NCBI GenBank assembly: GCA_031276585.1
Contig: JAISMT010000147.1
Coordinates: 1-5,885, forward strand
Direction: 5' to 3'
DNA: 5,885 nt
From: Bifidobacteriaceae bacterium
Lineage (GTDB): Bacteria; Actinomycetota; Actinomycetes; Actinomycetales; WQXJ01
The position numbers and the translations under genes are program-made. The notes under the pieces were generated by a model. The model made no database searches, was not told the origin of the DNA, and saw nothing but the letters and a program-made list of their open reading frames with translations. The stretch's first letter is position 1. Each line of letters begins with the position of its first letter. Shown here in pieces: positions 1 through 5,795 of the stretch.

Positions 1-244
1 AGCTGTAGCGGGGCGGGCCGATTTGCTGGACGGCCTAGCTGCCCTGACCGAAGCCGATGCTCGCGCCGCCGGGCCTAAAGCATGGACTAAAAACCGGGCC
101 GCTTTGATTGGGCGTCTGGTCCGCGCCGCCCGCCATTCCCTACCCGCCGGTAAACAACTCTTTGCGGAACTAAGCGCATCTGAACCTACTGTGCTCTCGG
201 TTTCAGTGGCTGAAGTGCTACAGGCTGCACGCAGTGAACGGTAG
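1..244 (+). CDS. glnD: C-terminal end of a GlnD-like PII uridylyltransferase (5' partial)
   Basis: The reading frame is open from base 2 to a TAG stop at 242-244, so the gene starts outside the window; the TTG at 23 is just an internal leucine codon. The visible 80 residues include LLDGLAALTEADARAAGP followed by KAW and a basic helix. This resembles the end of the HD (phosphohydrolase) domain of actinobacterial GlnD, where an 'LTEADxxATGPxAW' segment is typical. GlnD adds and removes a nucleotide on PII proteins in response to glutamine, and the actinobacterial order glnD-ffh supports the call. Oddly, the protein stops about 45 residues after this motif, and only 43 bases separate the stop from ffh. 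The two ACT domains that normally end GlnD are therefore absent. The identification rests on a short stretch; another HD-domain protein remains possible. Confidence 0.68.
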   Translation, partial: AVAGRADLLDGLAALTEADARAAGPKAWTKNRAALIGRLVRAARHSLPAGKQLFAELSASEPTVLSVSVAEVLQAARSER

Positions 245-287
245 CCAATAACGGTTATGGTGGCCGGCCCGGTAGCCTAGAAGCCTT

Positions 288-1844
288 ATGTTTAACTCTC
301 TTTCGGACCGCCTGACCGCAACCTTCAAAACTTTACGGGGTAAAGGCCGCCTGACCCCAGCAGACGTTGACGCCACCATCCGTGAAATCCGCCGCGCCCT
401 GTTAGATGCGGACGTCGCGGTGCCGGTGGTACGGCAATTCACCGGCCAAATCCGGGAACGGGCTCTAGCAGCGGAAGTGAACAAAGCTCTCAACCCGGCG
501 CAACAAGTGGTGCAGATTGTGCACCAAGAGTTGATCCAAATCCTGGGGGGTGAAACTAGTGAGCTGCAGTTCGCGAAGCATCCGCCTACCGTGATCTTGC
601 TGGCGGGATTGCAGGGTTCTGGTAAAACCACGCTAGCCGGCAAGCTGGGGCGTTGGTTACGGGAACAAGGCCGTACACCGCTCTTGGTAGCAGCCGATTT
701 GCAACGTCCGGGAGCCGTTAAACAACTCCAGATAGTGGGAGACCAAGCTGGGGTAGCGGTTTACGCACCGGAGCCTGGAGACGGCACGGGCGATCCGGTA
801 GCGGTGGCGCGAGCGGGTTTAGCAGAAGCCCAAACCAAGTTTTACGACACGGTGGTAGTAGACACCGCTGGGCGTTTGGGTATCGACGATGGTTTGATGC
901 GCCAAGCCGCCCAGATTCGGGACGCCGTACAGCCCGATGACGTGCTGTTTGTGATCGATTCGATGATCGGTCAAGATGCGGTCACCACGGCGCAAGCCTT
1001 CAAAGACGGCGTGGGATTCACCGGCGTGGTGCTCACCAAACTAGATGGTGACGCGCGGGGTGGGGCGGCGCTTTCGGTGCGTTCGGTTACCGGTGTGCCC
1101 ATCCTGTTTGCCTCTACGGGTGAGAAACTGAACGATTTCGAGGTATTCCACCCCGACCGGATGGCTAGCCGCATCCTGGACTTGGGGGACATGCTCACCC
1201 TGATTGAGCAGGCCCAACGCTTCTTTGATGAGGACCAAACCAAGGCTCTCGAAAAGAAGATCAAAGGCGAAGGTGCTGACTTCACGCTGGATGACTTCTT
1301 AGCGCAACTGCAACAAGTGCGGCGCATGGGGTCTATGAAGAAGTTGATTGGCATGATGCCTGGTGCGGGTCAGATGCGGGAAGCGTTAGACCAGTTTGAT
1401 GAGCGGGAGGTGGACCGAGTGGAAGCCATAGTCCGTTCCATGACCCCGGGTGAACGCGCTAACCCTAAGATCATCAACGGTTCCCGCCGAGCCCGGATTG
1501 CGCGCGGTTCCGGTACTACCGTGCAAGCTGTCAACCAGTTGTTGCAACGTTTTGATCAAGCTAAAACCATGATGCGTTCAGTAGCTCGGGGCGGTAGGCC
1601 GCAACTGGGAGGCGGCGGCAAGAAGTCCAAAGGCCGTATGTCCGGGCCGCCGCACCGGGGTAAGAAATCACGCAGCGGTAACCCCGCCAAACGGGCGGCC
1701 GAGGAGCGGGCCTTCTTGGAAGGCGGGACGACTAATGCTCCCGCTACCGATAAGCCTGGTTCTGCTTTCGGTTTAGGTGGCGCTGAGGGCGCCGAAAACG
1801 GGCCAGGACCAATCCCCACCGGCCTCGGTGGCTTGTTCGGCTAA
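288..1844 (+). CDS. ffh: Signal recognition particle protein Ffh (SRP54 GTPase)
   Basis: Ffh binds the SRP RNA and the signal sequence of nascent membrane proteins. It delivers the ribosome to the receptor FtsY, with GTP hydrolysis in both proteins. The 518-residue product has the full NG-M architecture. The N domain covers about 1-95. The GTPase domain shows the P-loop GLQGSGKTT (107-115), the insertion-box DLQRPGAVKQL (138-148), DTAGR (192-196), TKLD (250-253) with DGDARGGA, and FASTGEK (274-280). The methionine-rich M domain (about 330-430) includes MKKLIGMMPG and the RNA-binding motif RRARIARGSG (400-409). The last 85 or so residues are a lysine/glycine-rich tail that turns glycine/proline-rich at the end, as is common in actinobacterial Ffh. 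The ATG start gives the standard N-terminus MFNSLSDRLTATF. The ribosome site is weak (AGAAG, 279-283). It follows the glnD-like gene by 43 bases and is probably co-transcribed with it. Confidence 0.98.
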   Translation: MFNSLSDRLTATFKTLRGKGRLTPADVDATIREIRRALLDADVAVPVVRQFTGQIRERALAAEVNKALNPAQQVVQIVHQELIQILGGETSELQFAKHPPTVILLAGLQGSGKTTLAGKLGRWLREQGRTPLLVAADLQRPGAVKQLQIVGDQAGVAVYAPEPGDGTGDPVAVARAGLAEAQTKFYDTVVVDTAGRLGIDDGLMRQAAQIRDAVQPDDVLFVIDSMIGQDAVTTAQAFKDGVGFTGVVLTKLDGDARGGAALSVRSVTGVPILFASTGEKLNDFEVFHPDRMASRILDLGDMLTLIEQAQRFFDEDQTKALEKKIKGEGADFTLDDFLAQLQQVRRMGSMKKLIGMMPGAGQMREALDQFDEREVDRVEAIVRSMTPGERANPKIINGSRRARIARGSGTTVQAVNQLLQRFDQAKTMMRSVARGGRPQLGGGGKKSKGRMSGPPHRGKKSRSGNPAKRAAEERAFLEGGTTNAPATDKPGSAFGLGGAEGAENGPGPIPTGLGGLFG

Positions 1845-1856
1845 ACAGAGGGCCCA

Positions 1857-1890
1857 TCAGTTTCCCCCGGCGGCGGTGGAAACTGACTTT
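1857..1890 (+). terminator. Hairpin terminator downstream of ffh
   Basis: TCAGTTTCC at 1857-1865 pairs perfectly with GGAAACTGA at 1878-1886, a 9-bp stem around a 12-base GC-rich loop. It begins 12 bases after the ffh stop and is followed by CTTTCTCC. The T-tract is short, so intrinsic termination is probable but not certain. The stem could also act on transcripts from the minus strand. Confidence 0.6.
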
Positions 1891-1892
1891 CT

Positions 1893-1911
1893 CCAAAAGA
1901 TTCCCTTTTGG
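1893..1911. terminator. Second hairpin, possibly bidirectional
   Basis: CCAAAAG (1893-1899) pairs with CTTTTGG (1905-1911) across a 5-base loop. It lies just past the first ffh hairpin and also downstream of the small minus-strand gene, so it could serve either strand. Neither side has a long T-run. Its terminator role is inferred from position. Confidence 0.35.
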
Positions 1912-1914
1912 GGT

Positions 1915-1943
1915 TGCCCCTGTTTCCGGGCATTGATTTGTTT
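1915..1943 (+). terminator. Third hairpin with T-rich tail
   Basis: TGCCC (1915-1919) pairs with GGGCA (1928-1932) across an 8-base loop, followed directly by TTGATTTGTTT (1933-1943). The stem is short, but the T-rich tail on the plus strand fits a backup terminator for ffh read-through. An alternative fold, GGGG-TTG-CCCC at 1910-1920, competes with it. Confidence 0.35.
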
Positions 1944-1966
1944 GGATCCTGGGAAAATCCTGACGG

Positions 1967-2143
1967 TTATGTTTCCTTTACTAAAAGCTCAATCAAGACA
2001 GTCAACGCTCCGACCAGCCCTGCGATAGCGCCTATACCGAGTAGGGGAGTGAAGCCAACCAATAGGCCAATGACCGCGAGGCTCGGCCCACCAGCAAATA
2101 GAATCTTCCCAGTGCTATTGCGCTTATGTTGCTTCGATTCCAT
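1967..2143 (-). CDS. Small two-helix membrane protein, 58 residues, function unknown
   Basis: I do not recognise this protein. It begins with a basic, soluble stretch (MESKQHKRNSTGK). Two hydrophobic segments follow, about 14-32 and 34-54, separated by a short FTP turn, and the protein ends in VKET. The second segment carries spaced glycines (G36, G38, G42, G45), a pattern that favours tight helix packing. The basic N-terminus suggests a hairpin with both ends in the cytoplasm. The frame is longer upstream (ATG at 2209), but I chose the ATG at 2143. It has a strong AGGGGGG ribosome site 5 bases away, and the longer form would run through the likely promoter. GC is about 50% by my hand count, lower than the flanking genes look. 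It sits 137 bases downstream of the trans-sulfuration gene on the same strand but seems to have its own promoter. It could be a small membrane regulator, a stress peptide or a toxin-like peptide; none is shown by the sequence. Confidence 0.62.
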   Translation of the reverse strand: MESKQHKRNSTGKILFAGGPSLAVIGLLVGFTPLLGIGAIAGLVGALTVLIELLVKET

Positions 2144-2148
2144 TGGTG

Positions 2149-2155
2149 CCCCCCT
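2149..2155 (-). promoter_or_regulatory. Strong ribosome binding site that sets the small-gene start
   Basis: On the minus strand AGGGGGG lies 5 bases before the ATG at 2143. It is among the stronger Shine-Dalgarno matches in the window and selects this start over the upstream in-frame ATG at 2209. Confidence 0.65.
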
Positions 2156-2173
2156 GCTGGTAGAAATGCCACA

Positions 2174-2203
2174 ACTATACCGAAAACGGTATTGTTTTGA
2201 CAG
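2174..2203 (-). promoter_or_regulatory. Candidate promoter of the small membrane protein gene
   Basis: On the minus strand, CTGTCA (2203-2198, 4 of 6 matches to the -35 consensus) is followed after 18 bases by TATAGT (2179-2174, 5 of 6 matches to the -10 consensus). Transcription would start near 2166-2168, giving a leader of about 25 bases that holds the AGGGGGG ribosome site. This is inferred from sequence match and spacing. Confidence 0.45.
2177..2192. promoter_or_regulatory. Perfect inverted repeat, candidate operator
   Basis: ATACCG-AAAA-CGGTAT is a perfect 6-bp inverted repeat with a 4-base centre. It lies in the spacer of the candidate small-gene promoter and overlaps three bases of the -10 box. 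That is a classic position for a repressor site. No regulator gene is in the window, and I cannot assign the motif to a known family. Confidence 0.4.
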
Positions 2204-2280
2204 GTTCATTTGCCCTAAAAATCACGTTCTACCGGGCTGAACGGGTGTTGGGTGCCTAACGTCCAAGGGGGCAGCTGGCT

Positions 2281-3456
2281 TTACCCGGCAGCGCGGTTTA
2301 ACGCTTGGTCTAGGTCTTCCCAAAGGTCGTCTACGTTTTCGATACCCACCGAGAGGCGCATCAAACCTTCGGGGACTTCCGAGAATTCGCCGGGCCAACG
2401 GCGGCGGCGTTCCAACATGGATTCGACTCCACCAAGAGAAGTAGCGGGCGCCCAACAGCGAGTGTGGGCGGCAACTTGATCGGCGGCATCCTTACCGCCC
2501 CGCAATTCAATGGCTATTACCCCGCCGCCACCGCCTTGCATCTGGTTGCGAGCCAAAGCGGCAGCCGGGTGGGAATCTAAACCCGGGTAATACACCTTCT
2601 TGACTTCCGGGTGAGAATCCAAACGACGCGCCAAAGTAGCAGCCGAGGCGTTAACCCGTTCCATCCGTAACGGCAAGGTACGCAGACCTCGCAACAGCAA
2701 AAATGCATCCAGGCTGGACGGGGTAGCACCGTGAACCCGGCGGAACTCCTTCAAAGTGGTTCGGTGCTCGGCATTAGCCGTTACTACGGCACCCAATATC
2801 AGATCCGAATGGCCACCCATGAACTTGGAAGCCGAATGCACGCTCAAATCCACTCCCCAATCTAAAGGACGTTGCCCCAAGGGAGTAGCCAGCGTGTTGT
2901 CTACCGCTACCAGGCAACCCACCGCACGGGCGGCCTCAGTGAGGGCGGCGGCATCGGCCACTTCTAACAGAGGGTTAGTGGGGGTTTCAATCCAAAGCAT
3001 GGCCGCTGGGGCTGAACCGCTGCCCCCACCTAAAGCCGCAATAACGGCGTCGGTCTGGTCTATGGCCACCAAAGACAAACGAATCCGTCCCTGTGCGGCC
3101 AAATCATGAGCCAAAGTCAAAACGCCGTGATAACAGTGGGACGGCAACACCAAGCGCCCGCCGGGCGGGATAACAGAAAAAGCGGCATCAATCGCGGCCA
3201 TGCCAGAAGCGAACAACACAGCGGGTTCCGGCGCACCCTCCAAAAGTCCAATCACTTCTTCAACCGCATGGTGGGAGGGGTTATCGTAACGGGCATAAGC
3301 CGGTTCCCCCGGTTCCGGTGTGCCCCGGGAAATAAAAGTTGAACTCAAGGTGACCGGCGGATTTACCGGGGCTCCCTGTTCCCAGTCCGGTCGGCCCGCC
3401 GCCACCGCCACGGTCGCAGGGGACAGGTCAGTGAAGGTCTTATGGGCTTGTGGCAT
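2281..3456 (-). CDS. PLP-dependent trans-sulfuration enzyme (cystathionine gamma-lyase/synthase family)
   Basis: The 391-residue protein has the full length and motifs of the Cys/Met metabolism PLP family. YARYDNP (54-60) gives the tyrosine and arginine that contact the PLP phosphate of the neighbouring subunit. SGMAAI lies at 84-89, and Y109 in SHCYHG probably stacks on the cofactor. TPTNP is at 158-162, D186 in AVDNT binds the pyridine nitrogen, and K211 in SASKFMGGHSD forms the Schiff base. R367 in MRLSVGIE binds the substrate carboxylate. Such enzymes make or split cystathionine in methionine and cysteine metabolism in the cytoplasm. Gamma-lyase, gamma-synthase or a related activity cannot be separated by motif. 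The ERRRRW segment (349-354) and VPEGLMRLSVG resemble an actinobacterial branch often annotated as cystathionine gamma-lyase. The ATG at 3456 gives a normal N-terminus but has a weak ribosome site. The gene diverges from ddl, and no clear terminator follows it. Confidence 0.92.
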   Translation of the reverse strand: MPQAHKTFTDLSPATVAVAAGRPDWEQGAPVNPPVTLSSTFISRGTPEPGEPAYARYDNPSHHAVEEVIGLLEGAPEPAVLFASGMAAIDAAFSVIPPGGRLVLPSHCYHGVLTLAHDLAAQGRIRLSLVAIDQTDAVIAALGGGSGSAPAAMLWIETPTNPLLEVADAAALTEAARAVGCLVAVDNTLATPLGQRPLDWGVDLSVHSASKFMGGHSDLILGAVVTANAEHRTTLKEFRRVHGATPSSLDAFLLLRGLRTLPLRMERVNASAATLARRLDSHPEVKKVYYPGLDSHPAAALARNQMQGGGGGVIAIELRGGKDAADQVAAHTRCWAPATSLGGVESMLERRRRWPGEFSEVPEGLMRLSVGIENVDDLWEDLDQALNRAAG

Positions 3457-3479
3457 GGTGCCCAGTCTACGTGTTCACC

Positions 3480-3509
3480 CCGCTCGGTTAGCTCGGTCAG
3501 GCCGAGCGG
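3480..3509. repeat. Nested direct and inverted GCTCGG repeat in the divergent promoter region
   Basis: CCGCTCGG (3480-3487) and CCGAGCGG (3502-3509) form a perfect 8-bp inverted repeat with a 14-base spacer. Inside the spacer lies a second copy of the left arm, GCTCGGT (3491-3497), which directly repeats 3482-3488 at a 9-base period. It can pair instead with CCGAGC (3502-3507). Two alternative hairpins, or an operator with two direct half-sites and one inverted one, are therefore possible. The element lies 23 bases upstream of the trans-sulfuration start and 56 bases upstream of ddl. Confidence 0.5.
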
Positions 3510-3565
3510 TCAATTGGGTCCGTGAGTTAGGTCTGGCCCGGGGGTGGGCGCCGGTAACCTTGAAG

Positions 3566-4717
3566 ATGATGAATCAACCATCCGTTTCCCCCCCGAGCGC
3601 TGGACGCACCCGGGTGGCTTTGCTGTATGGCGGCCGCTCCGGGGAACATGCCATCAGTTGTGTGACAGCCGGATGCATCCTCGAAGCGATAGACCGGGAC
3701 CGGTTTTCCCCTTTGATGGTGGGTGTGACTTTAGACGGCCGCTGGACGCTAGGCCCGGAAGACCCGGCCGTTCTGCGGCCCCAAGGCAGCACCCTACCTA
3801 AAGTGGTGGATTCCGGTCCGGAAGTGCTCCCGCCCAACCGCGTGGGTTCCACCGAATGGCGTTTGGTTCACAGTGACGGACGGATCACTTCTTTAGGGTC
3901 CGTGGATGTGGTGTTTCCGCTGTTCCACGGGCCGTTTGGAGAAGACGGTACTGTTCAAGGCCTGTTGGAGTTAACCGACCAACGCTACGTGGGAGCCGGG
4001 GTGTTGGCCAGTGCCCTCGGCATGGACAAGGGCTACACCAAATGTTTGTTGGAAGCCCACGGGTTGCAAGTGGTTCCGTATACCGTGATCACCCCAGCAG
4101 ATTGGATCCAAGACCAAGCCAGCGCGTTAGAACGGGCCCACGCCTTAGGTTGGCCCCTGTTCGTCAAACCTTGCCGGGCGGGTTCCTCCCTGGGTATCTC
4201 CAAAGTAGAGCAACCGCAAGACCTGATCCCAGCTATCGAAACCGCCGCCCAACATGACCCCCGAGTGTTAGTGGAATCGGCCGCCGTAGGCCGCGAAATT
4301 GAATGCGCCGTGCTAGGTTCACCCGCGGGCGCGCCTGCCCGGGCCTCCCTACCCTCCGAGATCGTAGTAAGAGGCGAGCATCAGTTCTACGACTTCGAAG
4401 CCAAATACCTAGACCAAAGCGGTGCCGATCTGCGTTGCCCGGCGGATCTGGACCCGGAAGTGACTCAAGCCGTGCGCTCCCTAGCCGTTTCCGCTTTCCA
4501 TGCCTTAGGGGCAGAGGGGTTGGCCCGCGTCGACTTTTTCTACAATCCTGACGCCCCGTCCCTGACGCAGCTGACCGTCAACGAGGTCAACACCATGCCC
4601 GGGTTCACACCCATATCGCAATATCCACAAATGTGGCAAGCCTCTGGTTTGTCTTACCGTGATTTGGTGACTGAATTGATCCAATTGGCGTTGGACCGGC
4701 CTACCGGGTTGAGGTGA
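3566..4717 (+). CDS. ddl: D-alanine--D-alanine ligase
   Basis: Ddl joins two D-alanines using ATP, supplying the dipeptide that ends the peptidoglycan stem. The 383-residue protein is a complete ATP-grasp ligase. It shows GGRSGEHAIS (22-31, catalytic Glu27), FPLFHGPFGEDGTVQG (117-132), LGMDKGYTK (151-159), FVKPCRAGSSLGIS (199-212), EIECAVLG (244-251), and the omega-loop FYDFEAKY (274-281). R321 and D323 in ARVDFF, and E340 and N342 in NEVNTMPG, supply active-site and metal ligands. Y281 matches the tyrosine of D-Ala-D-Ala enzymes rather than the D-Ala-D-lactate type of vancomycin-resistance ligases. The frame is open far upstream into the divergent gene, but homology begins only at RTRVALLYGG. 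Candidate starts are ATG 3566, ATG 3569 and TTG 3560; none has a strong ribosome site, so the start is uncertain by a few codons. thiL follows after 7 bases. Confidence 0.97.
   Translation: MMNQPSVSPPSAGRTRVALLYGGRSGEHAISCVTAGCILEAIDRDRFSPLMVGVTLDGRWTLGPEDPAVLRPQGSTLPKVVDSGPEVLPPNRVGSTEWRLVHSDGRITSLGSVDVVFPLFHGPFGEDGTVQGLLELTDQRYVGAGVLASALGMDKGYTKCLLEAHGLQVVPYTVITPADWIQDQASALERAHALGWPLFVKPCRAGSSLGISKVEQPQDLIPAIETAAQHDPRVLVESAAVGREIECAVLGSPAGAPARASLPSEIVVRGEHQFYDFEAKYLDQSGADLRCPADLDPEVTQAVRSLAVSAFHALGAEGLARVDFFYNPDAPSLTQLTVNEVNTMPGFTPISQYPQMWQASGLSYRDLVTELIQLALDRPTGLR
4711..4716 (+). promoter_or_regulatory. thiL ribosome binding site overlapping the ddl stop
   Basis: GAGGTG (4711-4716) ends inside the ddl TGA stop (4715-4717) and lies 8 bases before the TTG at 4725. 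It decides the thiL start: the in-frame stop at 4710-4712 leaves no ATG or GTG, so TTG is the first usable start. The overlap suggests translational coupling of ddl and thiL. Confidence 0.7.
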
Positions 4718-4724
4718 CCGCTTC

Positions 4725-5795
4725 TTGGAGGAATCTGCCCTGATTGCGGCGCTGACCCGTGACCTACCGGTCGGGAACGCGACGCTTCTAGGTACCGGCG
4801 ATGACTCCGCAGTAGTAGCTTGCCCCGATTCTCGCGTCACCGTTTCCACGGACATTCTGGTGGAGGGGGTGCATTTCCGCCGCGAATGGTCCAGTGGTTT
4901 TGACGTGGGTTGGCGGGTAGCCGCCCAGAATTTGGCCGATGCCGCCGCTATGGGAGCCGTACCCACCGCACTGGTGGTGGCGCTCGCTGGGCCCGGTGAA
5001 TTGTTGAGCGGAGCGTGGGGCAGGGATTTTGGCCGGGGTTTAGCCGAGTATTGCGGCCGGTGGGGCGTGGGTGTAGTGGGTGGGGATTTATCTACCGCGC
5101 CGGTGTTGGCGGTTAGTGGCACGGTGTTAGTGGACTTGGAAGGCCGGACTCCTGTGACTCGGTCCGGTGCTCAAGTGGGGGATGTTTTAGCGTTGTGCGA
5201 TGCCGCGTCAGTGGCGGTAGGCACTTCTAAAACGCCAACCATCCCTGCTGCGCTAAGGGATCAGGGGAGTGGTCTTTGGGGTTTAGGCGGTTCAGCAGCA
5301 GGGTTAGCGGCTTTATTGGCGCTTGGGGCCGCCGCAGTTGATTCGGAGGACCCGGTAGAACGGATTGCGGTGCAGGGTTACCTACGTCCGGATCCCCCGT
5401 TGGCAGCGGGGAAAGTTGCCGCTTTGGCGGGAGCTACAGCCATGTTGGATTTGTCTGATGGTTTGCTTCTGGACGCTGGACGTTTGGCGAGCGCCAGCGG
5501 AGTGCAGCTGGAGATTGATGCAGCGGCACCGGTTCTAGCGCAACGGGTAGAGATTTGGGCGCCGCTAGCCGCACGTCTCGGAGTAGATCCCCTGGAATGG
5601 GTCCTAACCGGTGGGGAAGATCACGCCTTGTTGGCCACCTTTCCAGGCGTCGCTGTGTTGCCAGAAGGTTGGCATCCCATTGGGCGGGTGCAGCAACTGG
5701 AAGCTAGCGCTACTGCTGGTAGTAGCGTTCGTATAGCCGGATGGTCGCAGCGGGAGGCAACCGCCTCCACCGGTGGATGGGACCACTTCGCTTAA
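4725..5795 (+). CDS. thiL: Thiamine-monophosphate kinase
   Basis: ThiL phosphorylates thiamine monophosphate with ATP to give thiamine diphosphate, the active cofactor. The 356-residue protein shows the family motifs in order: GTGDDSAVV (23-31), STDILVEGVHF (41-51), NLADAAAMGAVP (69-80), VVGGDLS (117-123), SGT (131-133), LDLSDGLLLDAGRLA (241-255) and TGGEDHALLA (295-304). It ends in GGWDHF, as many actinobacterial ThiL proteins do. The aspartates in GDD, STD, GGD and LSDG bind Mg-ATP and substrate. Translation begins at TTG, supported by GAGGTG upstream. Between LALCD (155-159) and GLGGSAAGL (186-194) there are about 24 extra residues compared with the usual tight turn before the SAAGL helix. 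The frame stays open there, and the key residues remain. The gene is probably co-transcribed with ddl. No terminator is clear in the remaining 90 bases. Confidence 0.95.
   Translation: MEESALIAALTRDLPVGNATLLGTGDDSAVVACPDSRVTVSTDILVEGVHFRREWSSGFDVGWRVAAQNLADAAAMGAVPTALVVALAGPGELLSGAWGRDFGRGLAEYCGRWGVGVVGGDLSTAPVLAVSGTVLVDLEGRTPVTRSGAQVGDVLALCDAASVAVGTSKTPTIPAALRDQGSGLWGLGGSAAGLAALLALGAAAVDSEDPVERIAVQGYLRPDPPLAAGKVAALAGATAMLDLSDGLLLDAGRLASASGVQLEIDAAAPVLAQRVEIWAPLAARLGVDPLEWVLTGGEDHALLATFPGVAVLPEGWHPIGRVQQLEASATAGSSVRIAGWSQREATASTGGWDHFA

Noticed and set aside
218..643. Minus-strand open frame of 141 codons over the start of ffh
   Set aside because: It is antisense to conserved ffh coding sequence, with low-complexity Ser/Arg/Thr composition typical of a shadow frame.
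2197..2202. Perfect TTGACA on the plus strand
   Set aside because: No -10-like hexamer lies at 16-18 bases and no plus-strand gene follows, so it is not supported as a promoter.
1908..2240. Plus-strand open frame of 110 codons across the ffh-trans-sulfuration gap
   Set aside because: It would start at TTG inside a hairpin with no ribosome site, and its protein shows no family pattern. The opposite-strand 58-residue frame has a strong ribosome site and a sensible membrane profile.
2224..2262. Possible terminator after the trans-sulfuration gene (ACGTT/AACGT then GATTTTTA on the minus strand)
   Set aside because: The stem is only 5 bp with a loop of about 29 bases, too weak to call.
1845..2280. 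SRP RNA (4.5S/ffs) gene near ffh
   Set aside because: The conserved GGAAGCAGC-type core is absent from the gap on either strand.
3460..3470. Half-site TAGAC resembling the McbR sulfur-regulator motif
   Set aside because: The second half (GTCTA after 6 bases) is missing, so the match is likely chance.
3320..3565. N-terminal extension of ddl to an ATG at 3320
   Set aside because: It overlaps the start of the divergent trans-sulfuration gene and adds 82 residues with no ligase homology; Ddl proteins begin close to the VALLYGG strand.
4505..5122. Minus-strand open frame of 205 codons across the ddl-thiL junction
   Set aside because: It is fully antisense to two conserved genes, and its Pro/Ser/Thr-rich composition fits a GC-driven shadow.
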